A stretch of 6,591 nt of DNA from Candidatus Nanopelagicales bacterium (GTDB lineage: Bacteria > Actinomycetota > Actinomycetes > S36-B12): positions 1 to 6,591 of the forward strand of contig CALKMY010000149.1 of assembly GCA_938091275.1 (NCBI GenBank), read 5' to 3'. The notes beneath the pieces are model-generated. The model saw only the letters and a list, made by a program, of their open reading frames with translations. It had not been told where the DNA came from and did not search any database. The translations under genes and the position numbers were made by a program. Below are positions 1-6,288 of the stretch, piece by piece (the first letter of the stretch is position 1; each line of letters opens with the position of its first letter).

Positions 1-680
1 CCCACGTGCACCGCGTCCTCGACGTCGTGAACGGAATAGGCGACGTCGTCGCTCCAATCCATCACCTGCTCCTCCAGGCAGGTGCGTCTCTCCGGTGCAC
101 CGCGGCGCACCCACGCGTAGACATCTGCGTCGTCGGCGTAATAGCCGAACTTTCCTTCCAGGCCGGCGCCCCCGTCACCGCGTGGCCACGGGTATTTGCA
201 CGAGGCATCCAGACAGGCGCGGGTCAGGTTCAAGCCGACGCTTCGGTCACGATCGTCGTCGTGGACTTTCGCCTCGAGGCGAGTCAGAACCCGAAGGGTC
301 TGCGCATTTCCTTCGAACCCGCCGATGGAATCGGCGAGTCGATTGAGTTCTTCTTCCCCGTTGTGACCGAAGGGTGGGTGGCCGAGATCGTGAGCCAGGC
401 CGGCGACTTCGACAATGTCGGGATCACACCCGAGGGCTTCCCCGAGTTCGCGCGCGATCTGCGCGACCTCGAGGGTGTGGGTCAGTCGGGTTCGCGGGAA
501 GTCATCCTGGCCGGCGACCATCACCTGGGTTTTCGCCGCGAGCCGCCGAAGCCCGGCTGAGTGAAGCACCCTCGCCCGATCTCGAGCGAAGGGACTACGA
601 ACGGTTTCCTTCACCGGTTCCTCGGCGAGCCGTGCGGTGTCGTCGCCTGAGTAGCCGGGGACAACGGGAGTCGACGTCAC
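1..680 (-). CDS. dgt: Deoxyguanosinetriphosphate triphosphohydrolase, N-terminal 226 residues (C-terminus beyond window start)
   Basis: Cytosolic HD-domain enzyme that hydrolyses dGTP (and often other dNTPs) to the deoxynucleoside plus triphosphate, tuning dNTP pools. Reading the minus strand from GTG at 678-680 gives one open frame to the window edge. The metal-binding HD signature is complete in what is visible: His68 in RLTHTLEVAQI, His97-Asp98 in AHDLGHPPFGHNGEEELN, and Asp211/Asp212 in MDWSDDVAYSVHDVED. The block SPFARDRARVLHSAGLRRLA (residues 31-50) is typical of actinobacterial dGTPases. The GTG start is chosen because an in-frame TAA lies at 690-692 and a TAAGG ribosome-binding site sits 7 bases upstream. 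About half of the usual length of roughly 420 residues is present. It lies 113 bp downstream of dusB on the same strand, so co-transcription is likely. In many actinobacteria dnaG follows dgt; that part is outside the window. Family assignment is secure; exact nucleotide preference is not readable here. Confidence 0.95.
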   Translation of the reverse strand, partial: MTSTPVVPGYSGDDTARLAEEPVKETVRSPFARDRARVLHSAGLRRLAAKTQVMVAGQDDFPRTRLTHTLEVAQIARELGEALGCDPDIVEVAGLAHDLGHPPFGHNGEEELNRLADSIGGFEGNAQTLRVLTRLEAKVHDDDRDRSVGLNLTRACLDASCKYPWPRGDGGAGLEGKFGYYADDADVYAWVRRGAPERRTCLEEQVMDWSDDVAYSVHDVEDAVHV

Positions 681-715
681 GGCTCGACCTTAACGAGCAT
701 CGTCCACGCTGCGCC

Positions 716-787
716 GTGAACTGTGTAGTGATCCGCGTCGTGATCTGCGTGGTGATCGGAGAGGTGATCTGCGTGGTAAGAGGTGTT
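716..787. repeat. 12-bp tandem repeat array in the dusB-dgt gap
   Basis: Six consecutive 12-bp units fill most of the 113-bp gap. On the plus strand they begin at 716, 728, 740, 752, 764 and 776. The second to fifth begin with GTGATC; units three and five are identical (GTGATCTGCGTG). The first (GTGAACTGTGTA) and the last (GTAAGAGGTGTT) are degraded. On the transcribed minus strand the unit reads roughly YACGCRGATCAC. It lies after the dusB stop and before the dgt ribosome-binding site, so it would be in the mRNA between them or act as DNA sites. Function unknown. Confidence 0.75.
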
Positions 788-793
788 GCTGCA

Positions 794-1969
794 CTACCCA
801 CCGCTGACGGATAGTTCGGCTTCCGCCACCGCACACGCCGATTGCTCGTCGATGAAGGGCGTATCGAGCCATCCCTCGGGCAGTGTGGGAGCACGTCCGC
901 CGGATGTTCGACCGCGTGGACCCGAACCCACGTCAGTGTTGAACTCCTGATCCCCGTCGATCTGAGCGAGCAACGAGTCGAGTTCTGACAAACTCGCCAC
1001 CGTGCCCAGCGCCTGACGAACGGGTTGGGCGACGCGGAAACCCTTCAGGTACCACGCCATGTGTTTGCGGATATCGCGACATCCCTTGATCTCGCCGTAG
1101 TCCGAGCACAGCAGTTCCGCGTGCCGCCGAAGAGTTCGCAGCACCTCATCCAACCTGGGTTCCGCGGGCAACCGATCGCCTCGGAACGCAGCCGCCAAGT
1201 GCCCGAACAGCCACGGACGGCCGAGGCAACCGCGACCGACAACCACACCGTCCGCACCGGTCTGCTCCATCATCCGCATCGCGTCCGACGCCGTCCAGAT
1301 ATCTCCGTTGCCCAACACCGGAACACCGAGCGGGTCGAGCTCGTCTTTCAGTCGCGCGATCGCTGACCAGTCCGCGTGACCGGAATACATCTCCTGAGTC
1401 GTTCGTGCGTGCAACGCTACCCACGAGACTCCCGCCGCAGCTGCGGTTCGCCCCGCCTGAAGATAGGTCAGGTGGTCGTCGTCGATGCCCTTGCGCATCT
1501 TCACCGACACCGGGACGCGACCGTCCGCGGCGTCGACGGCCGCATTGACGATCGATGCGAACAGGTCCTTCTTCCATGGCAGGGCGCTCCCCCCTCCCTT
1601 GCGGGTCACCTTCGGGACCGGGCATCCGAAATTCATGTCAATGTGATCAGCGCGATCTTCGGACACGATGATGCGCACGGCAGCAGCCATCACCTGGGGA
1701 TCCACTCCATATAGCTGAACGGAGCGCGGGTATTCGTCGTCCGCGAACGACACCATGTCCATCGTGGCGGCGTTGCGCTCCACCAATGCCCGACTGGTGG
1801 TCATTTCCGAGACATACAGCCCAGCCCCTGATTCCCTGCACAGTCGGCGAAACGCGCGATTGGTGATTCCGGCCATCGGAGCTAACACCACGGGAGGGTC
1901 GATGACGTGATCCCCGACCTGCAGGGGTAAACCGGTCCGCTCACCAGGGTCGGACACCAGCACGCTCAT
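794..1969 (-). CDS. dusB: tRNA-dihydrouridine synthase (DusB/Nifr3 family)
   Basis: FMN enzyme of the cytosol that reduces selected uridines in tRNA to dihydrouridine using NADPH. The predicted product is 391 residues. An N-terminal TIM barrel opens with the FMN-contacting LAPMAGITNRAF (about 29-40). The catalytic cysteine is Cys116 in DMNFGCPVPKVTRKGGG. HARTTQEMYSG (187-197) gives the conserved RNA/phosphate-binding arginines. GNGDI (220-224) and GVVVGRGCLGRPWLF (241-255) complete the FMN phosphate site. A helical tRNA-binding domain follows. The frame stays open to a TTG at 2014, but the ATG at 1969 is preferred because family members start shortly before the LAPMAG strand and a GAGAG motif precedes it by about 10 bases. 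The gene is divergent from the TrkA-like gene and leads into dgt. The C-terminal tail (about residues 335-391) is less conserved-looking. The subclass name DusB is by resemblance; uridine position specificity cannot be read. Confidence 0.93.
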   Translation of the reverse strand: MSVLVSDPGERTGLPLQVGDHVIDPPVVLAPMAGITNRAFRRLCRESGAGLYVSEMTTSRALVERNAATMDMVSFADDEYPRSVQLYGVDPQVMAAAVRIIVSEDRADHIDMNFGCPVPKVTRKGGGSALPWKKDLFASIVNAAVDAADGRVPVSVKMRKGIDDDHLTYLQAGRTAAAAGVSWVALHARTTQEMYSGHADWSAIARLKDELDPLGVPVLGNGDIWTASDAMRMMEQTGADGVVVGRGCLGRPWLFGHLAAAFRGDRLPAEPRLDEVLRTLRRHAELLCSDYGEIKGCRDIRKHMAWYLKGFRVAQPVRQALGTVASLSELDSLLAQIDGDQEFNTDVGSGPRGRTSGGRAPTLPEGWLDTPFIDEQSACAVAEAELSVSGG

Positions 1970-2020
1970 GGCCGTCAGTCTCTCAGGGCCAACGACAGGG
2001 TGCGAAACTTTCAAGACGCG

Positions 2021-2050
2021 TTGTGATCCCCGTCACCGTATTCTCTGGCC
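2021..2050 (+). promoter_or_regulatory. Predicted leaderless promoter of the TrkA-like gene, overlapping a divergent -10 for dusB
   Basis: TATTCT at 2039-2044 fits the actinobacterial -10 pattern TANNNT and ends exactly 6 bases before the ATG at 2051. Transcription would then begin at the A of the start codon. No Shine-Dalgarno sequence precedes that ATG, which agrees with a leaderless mRNA. On the minus strand TACGGT (2040-2035) also fits TANNNT and would place a dusB start near 2028, about 59 bases before its ATG. The two hexamers share the central TA at 2039-2040. No convincing -35 is seen on either strand. Confidence 0.4.
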
Positions 2051-3382
2051 ATGGAGCACCCCAGGACAGTCCTCGTCGTCGGCAAAACGCCCGTGGGGCG
2101 GCGGGTGTGTGGACTCCTCCAGGAATCGGGGCTGAACACCATCCACCTCGACGAGCCCAGCGATGCGGAGCTGCGGGAGGCCTTGACCCCCGACGTCGAC
2201 GGCATCGCCGTGCTCCTGCACGACGACATCAAAGCGTTGCGCTACTCCCTCGCCGCCCATCACATTCGACCCTCGGCCCGGCTCTTCGCCGCGATGTTCG
2301 ATCGCACGGCGCGCGAGCAACTTCGAGGCCACGTCCCCGATTCTGTTGTCTTATCCCCGGCAGCGATCAGCGTCCCGAGTCTGGTCGCCGCCGCCATCCA
2401 CCCCGAAGCGGCGGCAATCCGGCGACGAGGAACCCAGGACGAGAGTCGCTGGGTGTCGGTGACGCCGACCGAAGACAACGACGTCACCATCACGGACTAC
2501 TTCACCCCCGAGGGCGTCAAGCGATACGGACGACTGGGACGCCTCTCGGGACAACTGCGCGCGTACGACGCCGGCACCAAGGTTCTTCTAACCGGGATTA
2601 TCGGCTTGATTTCGATCATCGTGTTGGACACGATCGTCGGTCTCCAGCACGCGCATTTCCTGCGGGCCTTGTATGACGCGACACGAACCACGGCGACGAT
2701 ATCCGCTCCTGCGTTGTCTGATGACGAGCCGTGGGTTCTGGTCTGGGCAACCATCGCCGCACTCTCTGTGCTCACCTTCACCGCGATGTTCGCCGCCGGC
2801 ATCGTCAATTACCTTCTCTCCGGTCGACACGTCGCGTTACTCGGACGACGGGTCGCTCCGCGCTTCGGTCACGTCGTCGTCGCCGGCATGGGCCAGGTGG
2901 GGTTGCGGTTGGCCGAAGAACTACGCGCCCTCGGTGTCGCCGTTATCGGCATTGAAGTAAAGCCCGACGCCCGAACCCTGCAGCTCGCCCGGGCCGGAAG
3001 CATCCCGGTCATCGTGGGAGACGCCGCATCGCGGTCCACTCTCAAGGCTGCTCGCGTGGAAGAGGCCGAGGCTCTGATTGCGGCAGGGTCCGCAGAATGG
3101 GACAACATCGCCGTCGCCGTCTCGTCGCTGGCCATCGCCCCCAACACCCGACTGGTCATTCGCGCCGGAACCGGTGACGCAATCGCCGAGACTCGATCCC
3201 TCTTCGCGATCGGAGCCGTGGTCGATGTCAACGGGCTTACGGCCTCGTTCGTGACCAGCGCGATGACCGGACTTGAGCCGTACTCGGTGGTTTCTTCGGG
3301 GGAAGCGGATCTGGCAGTGGATAGCTCGGGCCGGGTCGCGCAGGTACTCAGCGCCGACACCGACCGTTGCGAGTGCTCGTAA
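2051..3382 (+). CDS. TrkA-N/RCK-domain membrane protein with two transmembrane helices and a degenerate channel filter
   Basis: Predicted 443-residue inner-membrane protein related to prokaryotic potassium-channel/TrkA regulators. Residues 6-120 form a Rossmann-like domain whose glycine loop is worn (VLVVGKTPVGRRV). Membrane helix 1 is about 177-197 and helix 2 about 229-255. A second, intact TrkA-N domain starts at 274 with HVVVAGMGQVGLRLAEEL (GxGxxG at 279-284), an acidic residue at the end of the second strand (Glu302) and VVGDAAS (321-327), as expected for NAD(H) or nucleotide binding. Between the helices, ALYDATRTTATIS (206-218) looks like a pore helix, but the selectivity filter TVGYGD is absent (TISAPALSD instead). 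Potassium conduction is therefore doubtful; a regulatory or divergent transport role is possible. The C-terminus stops soon after the Rossmann fold, with no obvious TrkA-C domain. The start is the ATG at 2051, at the expected leaderless position. Substrate and partners are unknown. Confidence 0.85.
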   Translation: MEHPRTVLVVGKTPVGRRVCGLLQESGLNTIHLDEPSDAELREALTPDVDGIAVLLHDDIKALRYSLAAHHIRPSARLFAAMFDRTAREQLRGHVPDSVVLSPAAISVPSLVAAAIHPEAAAIRRRGTQDESRWVSVTPTEDNDVTITDYFTPEGVKRYGRLGRLSGQLRAYDAGTKVLLTGIIGLISIIVLDTIVGLQHAHFLRALYDATRTTATISAPALSDDEPWVLVWATIAALSVLTFTAMFAAGIVNYLLSGRHVALLGRRVAPRFGHVVVAGMGQVGLRLAEELRALGVAVIGIEVKPDARTLQLARAGSIPVIVGDAASRSTLKAARVEEAEALIAAGSAEWDNIAVAVSSLAIAPNTRLVIRAGTGDAIAETRSLFAIGAVVDVNGLTASFVTSAMTGLEPYSVVSSGEADLAVDSSGRVAQVLSADTDRCECS

Positions 3383-3414
3383 CGACCCGACGGGCGCAAA
3401 AACTGCCGTCAACC

Positions 3415-3432
3415 ACGCCGCCGTTTCGGCGT
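3415..3432. other. Small hairpin after the TrkA-like gene
   Basis: ACGCCG (3415-3420) and CGGCGT (3427-3432) form a perfect 6-bp stem with a 6-base loop, 33 bp after the TrkA-like stop codon. There is no T-run, so it is at best a weak or Rho-assisted terminator. The rest of the 123-bp gap up to the HU gene holds a candidate -10, the Zur-like box and the ribosome-binding site. Confidence 0.3.
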
Positions 3433-3463
3433 CCGCTTCCGCTGAATTCCCCCATTTCTCTGC

Positions 3464-3469
3464 TATTTT
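3464..3469 (+). promoter_or_regulatory. Candidate -10 element for the HU gene
   Basis: TGCTATTTT (3461-3469) resembles an extended -10, with the hexamer TATTTT at 3464-3469. Transcription would start near 3476, immediately upstream of the Zur-like box at 3479-3493, so a repressor bound there would block the start region. No good -35 is visible at 16-18 bp spacing, so this is tentative. Confidence 0.4.
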
Positions 3470-3478
3470 CAGCCTCGC

Positions 3479-3493
3479 TGACAATCGTTTTCA
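3479..3493 (+). promoter_or_regulatory. Zur-like (Fur-family) operator upstream of HU
   Basis: TGACAATCGTTTTCA is an imperfect 7-1-7 palindrome (5 of 7 arm positions pair) resembling the actinobacterial zinc-uptake-regulator consensus TGAAAATGATTTTCA. It ends 12 bases before the HU start codon. The box and its flank (3479-3499) match 6290-6310 at 20 of 21 bases; the latter lies before the putative zinc-binding lipoprotein. That recurrence is the main support for it being a real operator. Confidence 0.6.
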
Positions 3494-3505
3494 TTAAGGA
3501 GAGAC

Positions 3506-3778
3506 ATGAATCGATCTGAACTAGTGTCCGCAGCCGCAGAGCGCGCCGGAACGTCCAACTCGGCGATGGATGCGGCGCTCCACGCCATTCAAGATGTGGT
3601 GACGGACGCCCTGACCAAGGGTGAGAAGGTGACCATTCCCGGCTTCGCCACCCTGGAGACGGTGCAAAGAAGTGCCCGCGAGGGCCGGAACCCCGCAACC
3701 GGCGAGAAGATGCAGATCCCTGCACGCACCGCCGTGAAGATTTCCGCGGGAACAGCGCTGAAGCGAGCCGTCAGCTAG
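3506..3778 (+). CDS. HU-family DNA-binding protein (short form)
   Basis: Small basic nucleoid protein, 90 residues, expected to dimerise and bend DNA non-specifically. The two N-terminal helices (about 3-14 and 18-38) lead into the hallmark GFATLETVQRSAREGRNPATGEKM. RNPATG at 61-66 carries the intercalating Pro63 at the tip of the beta arm, followed by IPARTAVKISAGTALKRAV. A strong ribosome-binding site AAGGAG (3496-3501) precedes ATG 3506 by 4 bases. Mycobacteriales usually have a longer main HU (HupB) with a lysine/alanine-rich tail. That tail is absent here, so this may be a second, conditionally expressed HU, or the organism's ordinary short HU. Its leader carries a Zur-like box that recurs upstream of the lipoprotein gene, hinting at zinc-responsive expression. 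It is transcribed towards glyS and followed by a hairpin terminator. The fold is certain; which paralogue it is remains uncertain. Confidence 0.93.
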   Translation: MNRSELVSAAAERAGTSNSAMDAALHAIQDVVTDALTKGEKVTIPGFATLETVQRSAREGRNPATGEKMQIPARTAVKISAGTALKRAVS

Positions 3779-3797
3779 CTCGACTCACAACGTGGTG

Positions 3798-3826
3798 GGG
3801 GCCGCCTTGCTCGTCAGGGCGGCCCC
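3798..3826 (+). terminator. Hairpin terminator after HU
   Basis: GGGGCCGCC (3798-3806) and GGCGGCCCC (3818-3826) form a perfect 9-bp GC stem with an 11-base loop, 20 bases after the HU stop. The following plus-strand sequence (TTCTCGCGTCTT) is only moderately T-rich, as is common in actinobacteria. It lies between convergent genes and may stop readthrough in both directions. No separate clear terminator for glyS is seen in 3827-3890. Confidence 0.75.
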
Positions 3827-3890
3827 TTCTCGCGTCTTGGGGCGACCCGCGTCTTTAGGCAACGGGCCCGAACTCGATAGGCCGGCCGGA

Positions 3891-5282
3891 CTATTGCGCC
3901 GGAAGCCTTTCGCCCAGCCATGAATAGATCTGGTCCAGCCCGATGCGCTCTTGCGTCATCGAATCGCGGTCACGAACAGTGACGGCCTGATCCTCGAGTG
4001 AGTCGAAGTCGACCGTCACACAGAACGGAGTGCCGATTTCGTCCTGACGTCGGTAACGGCGGCCGATTGCTCCCGCATCGTCAAAATCGACGTTCCATGT
4101 CTTCCTCAACATCGCCGCGAGATCCTTCGCTTTCGGCGAGAGGTCTGCGTTGCGGGACAGGGGAAGCACCGCAACTTTCACCGGCGCCAATCGCCGATCA
4201 AGCCGTAACACCGTTCGCTTGTCCACTCCCCCCTTGGAGTTGGGAGCTTCGTCCTCATCGTAGGAATCGAGCAGAAACGCAAGAACCGCCCGGGTCAGGC
4301 CCGCTGCAGGCTCAATGACGTAGGGCGTCCAGCGCTCGTCCAGTTCCTGGTCGAAGTAGGAGAGGTCTGTTCCGGAACTGTTCGCGTGCGTGGTCAGGTC
4401 GTAATCGGTTCGGTTGGCGATGCCCTCAAGTTCCGCCCACTCGCTTCCGGCGAAGAGGAATCGATACTCGATGTCCACGGTTCGCTTGGAGTAGTGCGAG
4501 AGCTTTTCTTTCGGGTGCTCGAAGAACCGCAGGTTGTCCGGGTTCAAGCCGAGGTCGATGTACCAATCCCAGCGGTTCTGCAGCCAGTACTCGTGCCATT
4601 CTTCGTCCGTTCCAGGCTTGACGAAGAATTCCATTTCCATCTGCTCGAATTCACGGGTACGGAAAATGAAATTGCCGGGCGTTATCTCATTGCGGAAACT
4701 CTTCCCGGTTTGCCCGATACCGAAAGGTGGCTTCTTGCGTGCCGAATTCATCACGTTCAAGTAGTTGACGAAGATCCCCTGGGCGGTCTCTGGTCGCAAG
4801 TAGTGCAGGGCGCCTTCATCCTCCACCGGCCCCACCATGGTGCGGAGCATTCCGTTGAAGTTCTGCGGCTCGGTGAAGCTCCCCTTGGTTCCGCAGTTGG
4901 TGCACACAATCTCCGCTAGACCCTCAGGTGGTTCGTGACCGTGCTTCTCGGCGAACGCTTCGATCAATTGATCCGCCCGCCAACGCTTGTGGCATTGCTT
5001 GCACTCGGTGAGCGGATCGACGAACGCATCGACGTGACCCGACGCGACCCACACCTGCGGGGCAAGGATCACCGACGAATCGATGCCGACCACGTCGTCG
5101 CGCCCACGCACCATGTGCTGCCACCACTGCCGGCGCACGTTCTCTTTGAGCTCGACTCCCAGCGGGCCGTAGTCCCAGGCCGAACGGGTACCCCCGTAGA
5201 TCTCCGACGACGGGAACACAAATCCCCGACGCTTGGAGAGATTGACGACGGAATCTACGCGGGAAGCCACAAAACGCTCCAT
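3891..5282 (-). CDS. glyS: Glycyl-tRNA synthetase, dimeric (alpha2) type
   Basis: Essential cytosolic class II aminoacyl-tRNA synthetase that charges tRNA-Gly with glycine using ATP. The product has 463 residues, normal for the bacterial homodimeric form. Visible landmarks are YGGTRSAWDYGPLG (29-42) near motif 1; motif 2, FRNEITPGNFIFRTREFEQMEMEFF, at about 196-220; motif 3, IEPAAGLTRAVLAFLLDSY, at 323-341; and a C-terminal HGTP anticodon-binding domain from about 366 (APVKVAVLPLSRNADLSPKA) to 460. A CxxC pair (Cys94/Cys97 and Cys127/Cys130) forms a probable zinc ribbon in the insertion after motif 1. The start is ATG 5282; the upstream ribosome-binding site is weak (GAGG about 10 bases away). 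The stop lies 112 bp from that of the convergent HU gene. Upstream on the same strand, 126 bp away, is the monooxygenase-like gene. I see no T-box leader. In several relatives glyS neighbours zur and an ArsR-type regulator (from memory), which suits the zinc theme. Confidence 0.97.
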   Translation of the reverse strand: MERFVASRVDSVVNLSKRRGFVFPSSEIYGGTRSAWDYGPLGVELKENVRRQWWQHMVRGRDDVVGIDSSVILAPQVWVASGHVDAFVDPLTECKQCHKRWRADQLIEAFAEKHGHEPPEGLAEIVCTNCGTKGSFTEPQNFNGMLRTMVGPVEDEGALHYLRPETAQGIFVNYLNVMNSARKKPPFGIGQTGKSFRNEITPGNFIFRTREFEQMEMEFFVKPGTDEEWHEYWLQNRWDWYIDLGLNPDNLRFFEHPKEKLSHYSKRTVDIEYRFLFAGSEWAELEGIANRTDYDLTTHANSSGTDLSYFDQELDERWTPYVIEPAAGLTRAVLAFLLDSYDEDEAPNSKGGVDKRTVLRLDRRLAPVKVAVLPLSRNADLSPKAKDLAAMLRKTWNVDFDDAGAIGRRYRRQDEIGTPFCVTVDFDSLEDQAVTVRDRDSMTQERIGLDQIYSWLGERLPAQ

Positions 5283-5408
5283 TTCCGAAGCGCCTCATGC
5301 GCTTCCACTCCGGCTGGCTGTCGGCGGACGGATCTGAGTGTACGAGTCAGTGCTCAATCAGGGTGCTGGCGGTGCGGTGCGCGTGAGCACCTGCCCTCGG
5401 ACCTGCCC
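5283..5408 (-). promoter_or_regulatory. glyS leader and promoter region
   Basis: This 126-bp gap has no gene. On the minus strand TACACT (5342-5337) fits the TANNNT -10 pattern and would give a leader of roughly 48 bases before the glyS ATG, but no matching -35 is clear. I looked for T-box features and found none. glyS could equally be read through from the gene upstream. Confidence 0.3.
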
Positions 5409-5412
5409 TCAG
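5389..5412. repeat. 12-bp direct duplication at the end of the monooxygenase-like gene
   Basis: ACCTGCCCTCGG (5389-5400) is followed directly by ACCTGCCCTCAG (5401-5412), an 11 of 12 match. The second unit contains the TGA stop of the minus-strand gene (5409-5411). It is probably a replication-slippage duplication. Confidence 0.6.
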
Positions 5413-5822
5413 GGTCCATCGTGGACGTCCGCACCGGTCACCGGCGGGACGAAAGCCGCCGACGCCGATCCCAGCCCGACGGCGTCGTGGTCGGCGGCGA
5501 GCCCGCTCGCGAACGATTTCACCTCACCGGCTTCCTGCACAACAACGGCCTCGTATGCCGTTGGCTCATCGATCGCGGCAGACAACAAGGGAATGACCTC
5601 GGCCTTGACCTCAAAGCGGGACAGCGCCTTTCGATAGGCACCGATCCCCTCCCACTGAGTGGTGAGTGTCACGAGCTCGGCGTCGTCCGTGGCCTGTCCA
5701 ATCCAGCCGCGGTGGAAGCCTGTCGATTCAGCGAGCACCGCGAGCGCGGCGCGCATCCGGGTAAACCACTCGTCGCGATCCTGCGTGACACGAAATCGGG
5801 ATTGAACGAGCAAAGGGGCCAT
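5409..5822 (-). CDS. Antibiotic biosynthesis monooxygenase (ABM) fold protein
   Basis: Predicted 137-residue soluble protein. Residues 3-100 fit the small dimeric alpha+beta barrel of the ABM family: a first strand PLLVQSRFRV, the helix RDEWFTRMRAALAVLAES, the strand pair GFHRGWIGQATDDAELVTLTTQWEG, the helix IGAYRKALSRFEVKAEVIPLLSAA and a final strand AYEAVVVQE. This fold is used by quinol monooxygenases, haem-degrading enzymes and many proteins of unknown activity; nothing here fixes the substrate. The tail from about 100 to 137 is Ala/Val/Gly-rich and probably disordered. The frame extends upstream to 5987, but the ATG at 5822 starts right at the first strand, and the longer version would overlap the divergent membrane-protein gene. 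The ribosome-binding site is weak (GGGGG close to the ATG). It may lead into glyS, 126 bp downstream. Confidence 0.75.
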   Translation of the reverse strand: MAPLLVQSRFRVTQDRDEWFTRMRAALAVLAESTGFHRGWIGQATDDAELVTLTTQWEGIGAYRKALSRFEVKAEVIPLLSAAIDEPTAYEAVVVQEAGEVKSFASGLAADHDAVGLGSASAAFVPPVTGADVHDGP

Positions 5823-5893
5823 GTCCCCCAGCGCACTAGGCTCCTTCACAACGACGACGCTAGTCCAGGCGTCCGTTATCTGCGAGGGAACAG

Positions 5894-6286
5894 ATGGCCG
5901 ACAAGAAGCGCCGCAAGAAGGGCGACCTGCCGCCCGGCGTGAAAGGCCCGAATCAACCCCCCGCACAACAACCTCCGGCACGCCCACCCTCGGGTCAATC
6001 CCGACAGTCGCTCGAGCGTGCCAGCATCCCGATCCTGACCAAGCTCATGGCTGTCCCGCGATGGCTGATCGTGGTGTTGATGGGTGCCTTTCTCTTCCTT
6101 GGACTGATCCAAACCGGCTCGCTGGCCTGGCTCGGCGGGATCTTCCTGCTGATCGTCGGCGGTTTTCTCGGCTGGCTACTAGCGCTGTCCTGGCCGGTAC
6201 TGACGCCCGGTCGGCGGGCCACGCGGCTGATCATCGTCGTGGCCGTCCTCGGACTTGCCGTGCTGAAGTTTCTCGGCCGCTTCTGA
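5894..6286 (+). CDS. Small three-helix membrane protein of unknown function (possibly DUF6703-like)
   Basis: Predicted 130-residue membrane protein. Residues 1-40 are very basic, then proline- and glutamine-rich (MADKKRRKKG, then QPPAQQPPARPP), and probably cytoplasmic and disordered. The motif SLERASIPILTKLMAVPRWL (39-58) precedes three hydrophobic helices at about 57-72, 77-99 and 110-127, the second ending in GWLLALSWPVL. This layout recalls a conserved actinobacterial family that I think is DUF6703, but I cannot confirm it. ATG 5894 follows a GAGGGA ribosome-binding site (5884-5889) 4 bases away. The gene diverges from the ABM-like gene across 71 bp and ends 37 bp before the lipoprotein ATG. 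Readthrough into the lipoprotein gene is possible, but that gene has its own candidate promoter. No function can be proposed from sequence. Confidence 0.8.
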   Translation: MADKKRRKKGDLPPGVKGPNQPPAQQPPARPPSGQSRQSLERASIPILTKLMAVPRWLIVVLMGAFLFLGLIQTGSLAWLGGIFLLIVGGFLGWLLALSWPVLTPGRRATRLIIVVAVLGLAVLKFLGRF

Positions 6287-6288
6287 AC

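Noticed and set aside
6..560. 184-codon plus-strand frame opposite dgt
   Set aside because: The minus strand of the same stretch encodes the HD motifs of dgt with full family resemblance; the plus frame is a GC-rich shadow with no recognisable domain.
1970..2014. TTG at 2014 as the dusB start, adding 15 residues
   Set aside because: No ribosome-binding site precedes it, the added residues match nothing expected in the family, and ATG 1969 is better placed.
2023..2676. 217-codon plus-strand frame overlapping the TrkA-like gene
   Set aside because: It is Arg/Pro-rich low-complexity translation in the +1 frame; the 2051-3382 frame has membrane helices and a GxGxxG domain.
3863..3887. Palindromes CGGGCCCG and GGCCGGCC downstream of glyS as a terminator
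   Set aside because: They are short self-complementary GC words without a loop or T-run and do not form a convincing hairpin for the minus strand.
4386..4919. 177-codon plus-strand frame inside glyS
   Set aside because: It is antisense to glyS motif 2 and the zinc-ribbon region; its composition mirrors the true gene.
5283..5408. T-box riboswitch ahead of glyS
   Set aside because: The gap is only 126 bp and I see neither the conserved T-box bulge sequence nor a terminator/antiterminator pair.
4935..5942. 335-codon plus-strand frame across glyS and the ABM-like gene
   Set aside because: It runs antisense to two well-supported genes, has no recognisable domain and no ribosome-binding site tied to a conserved start.
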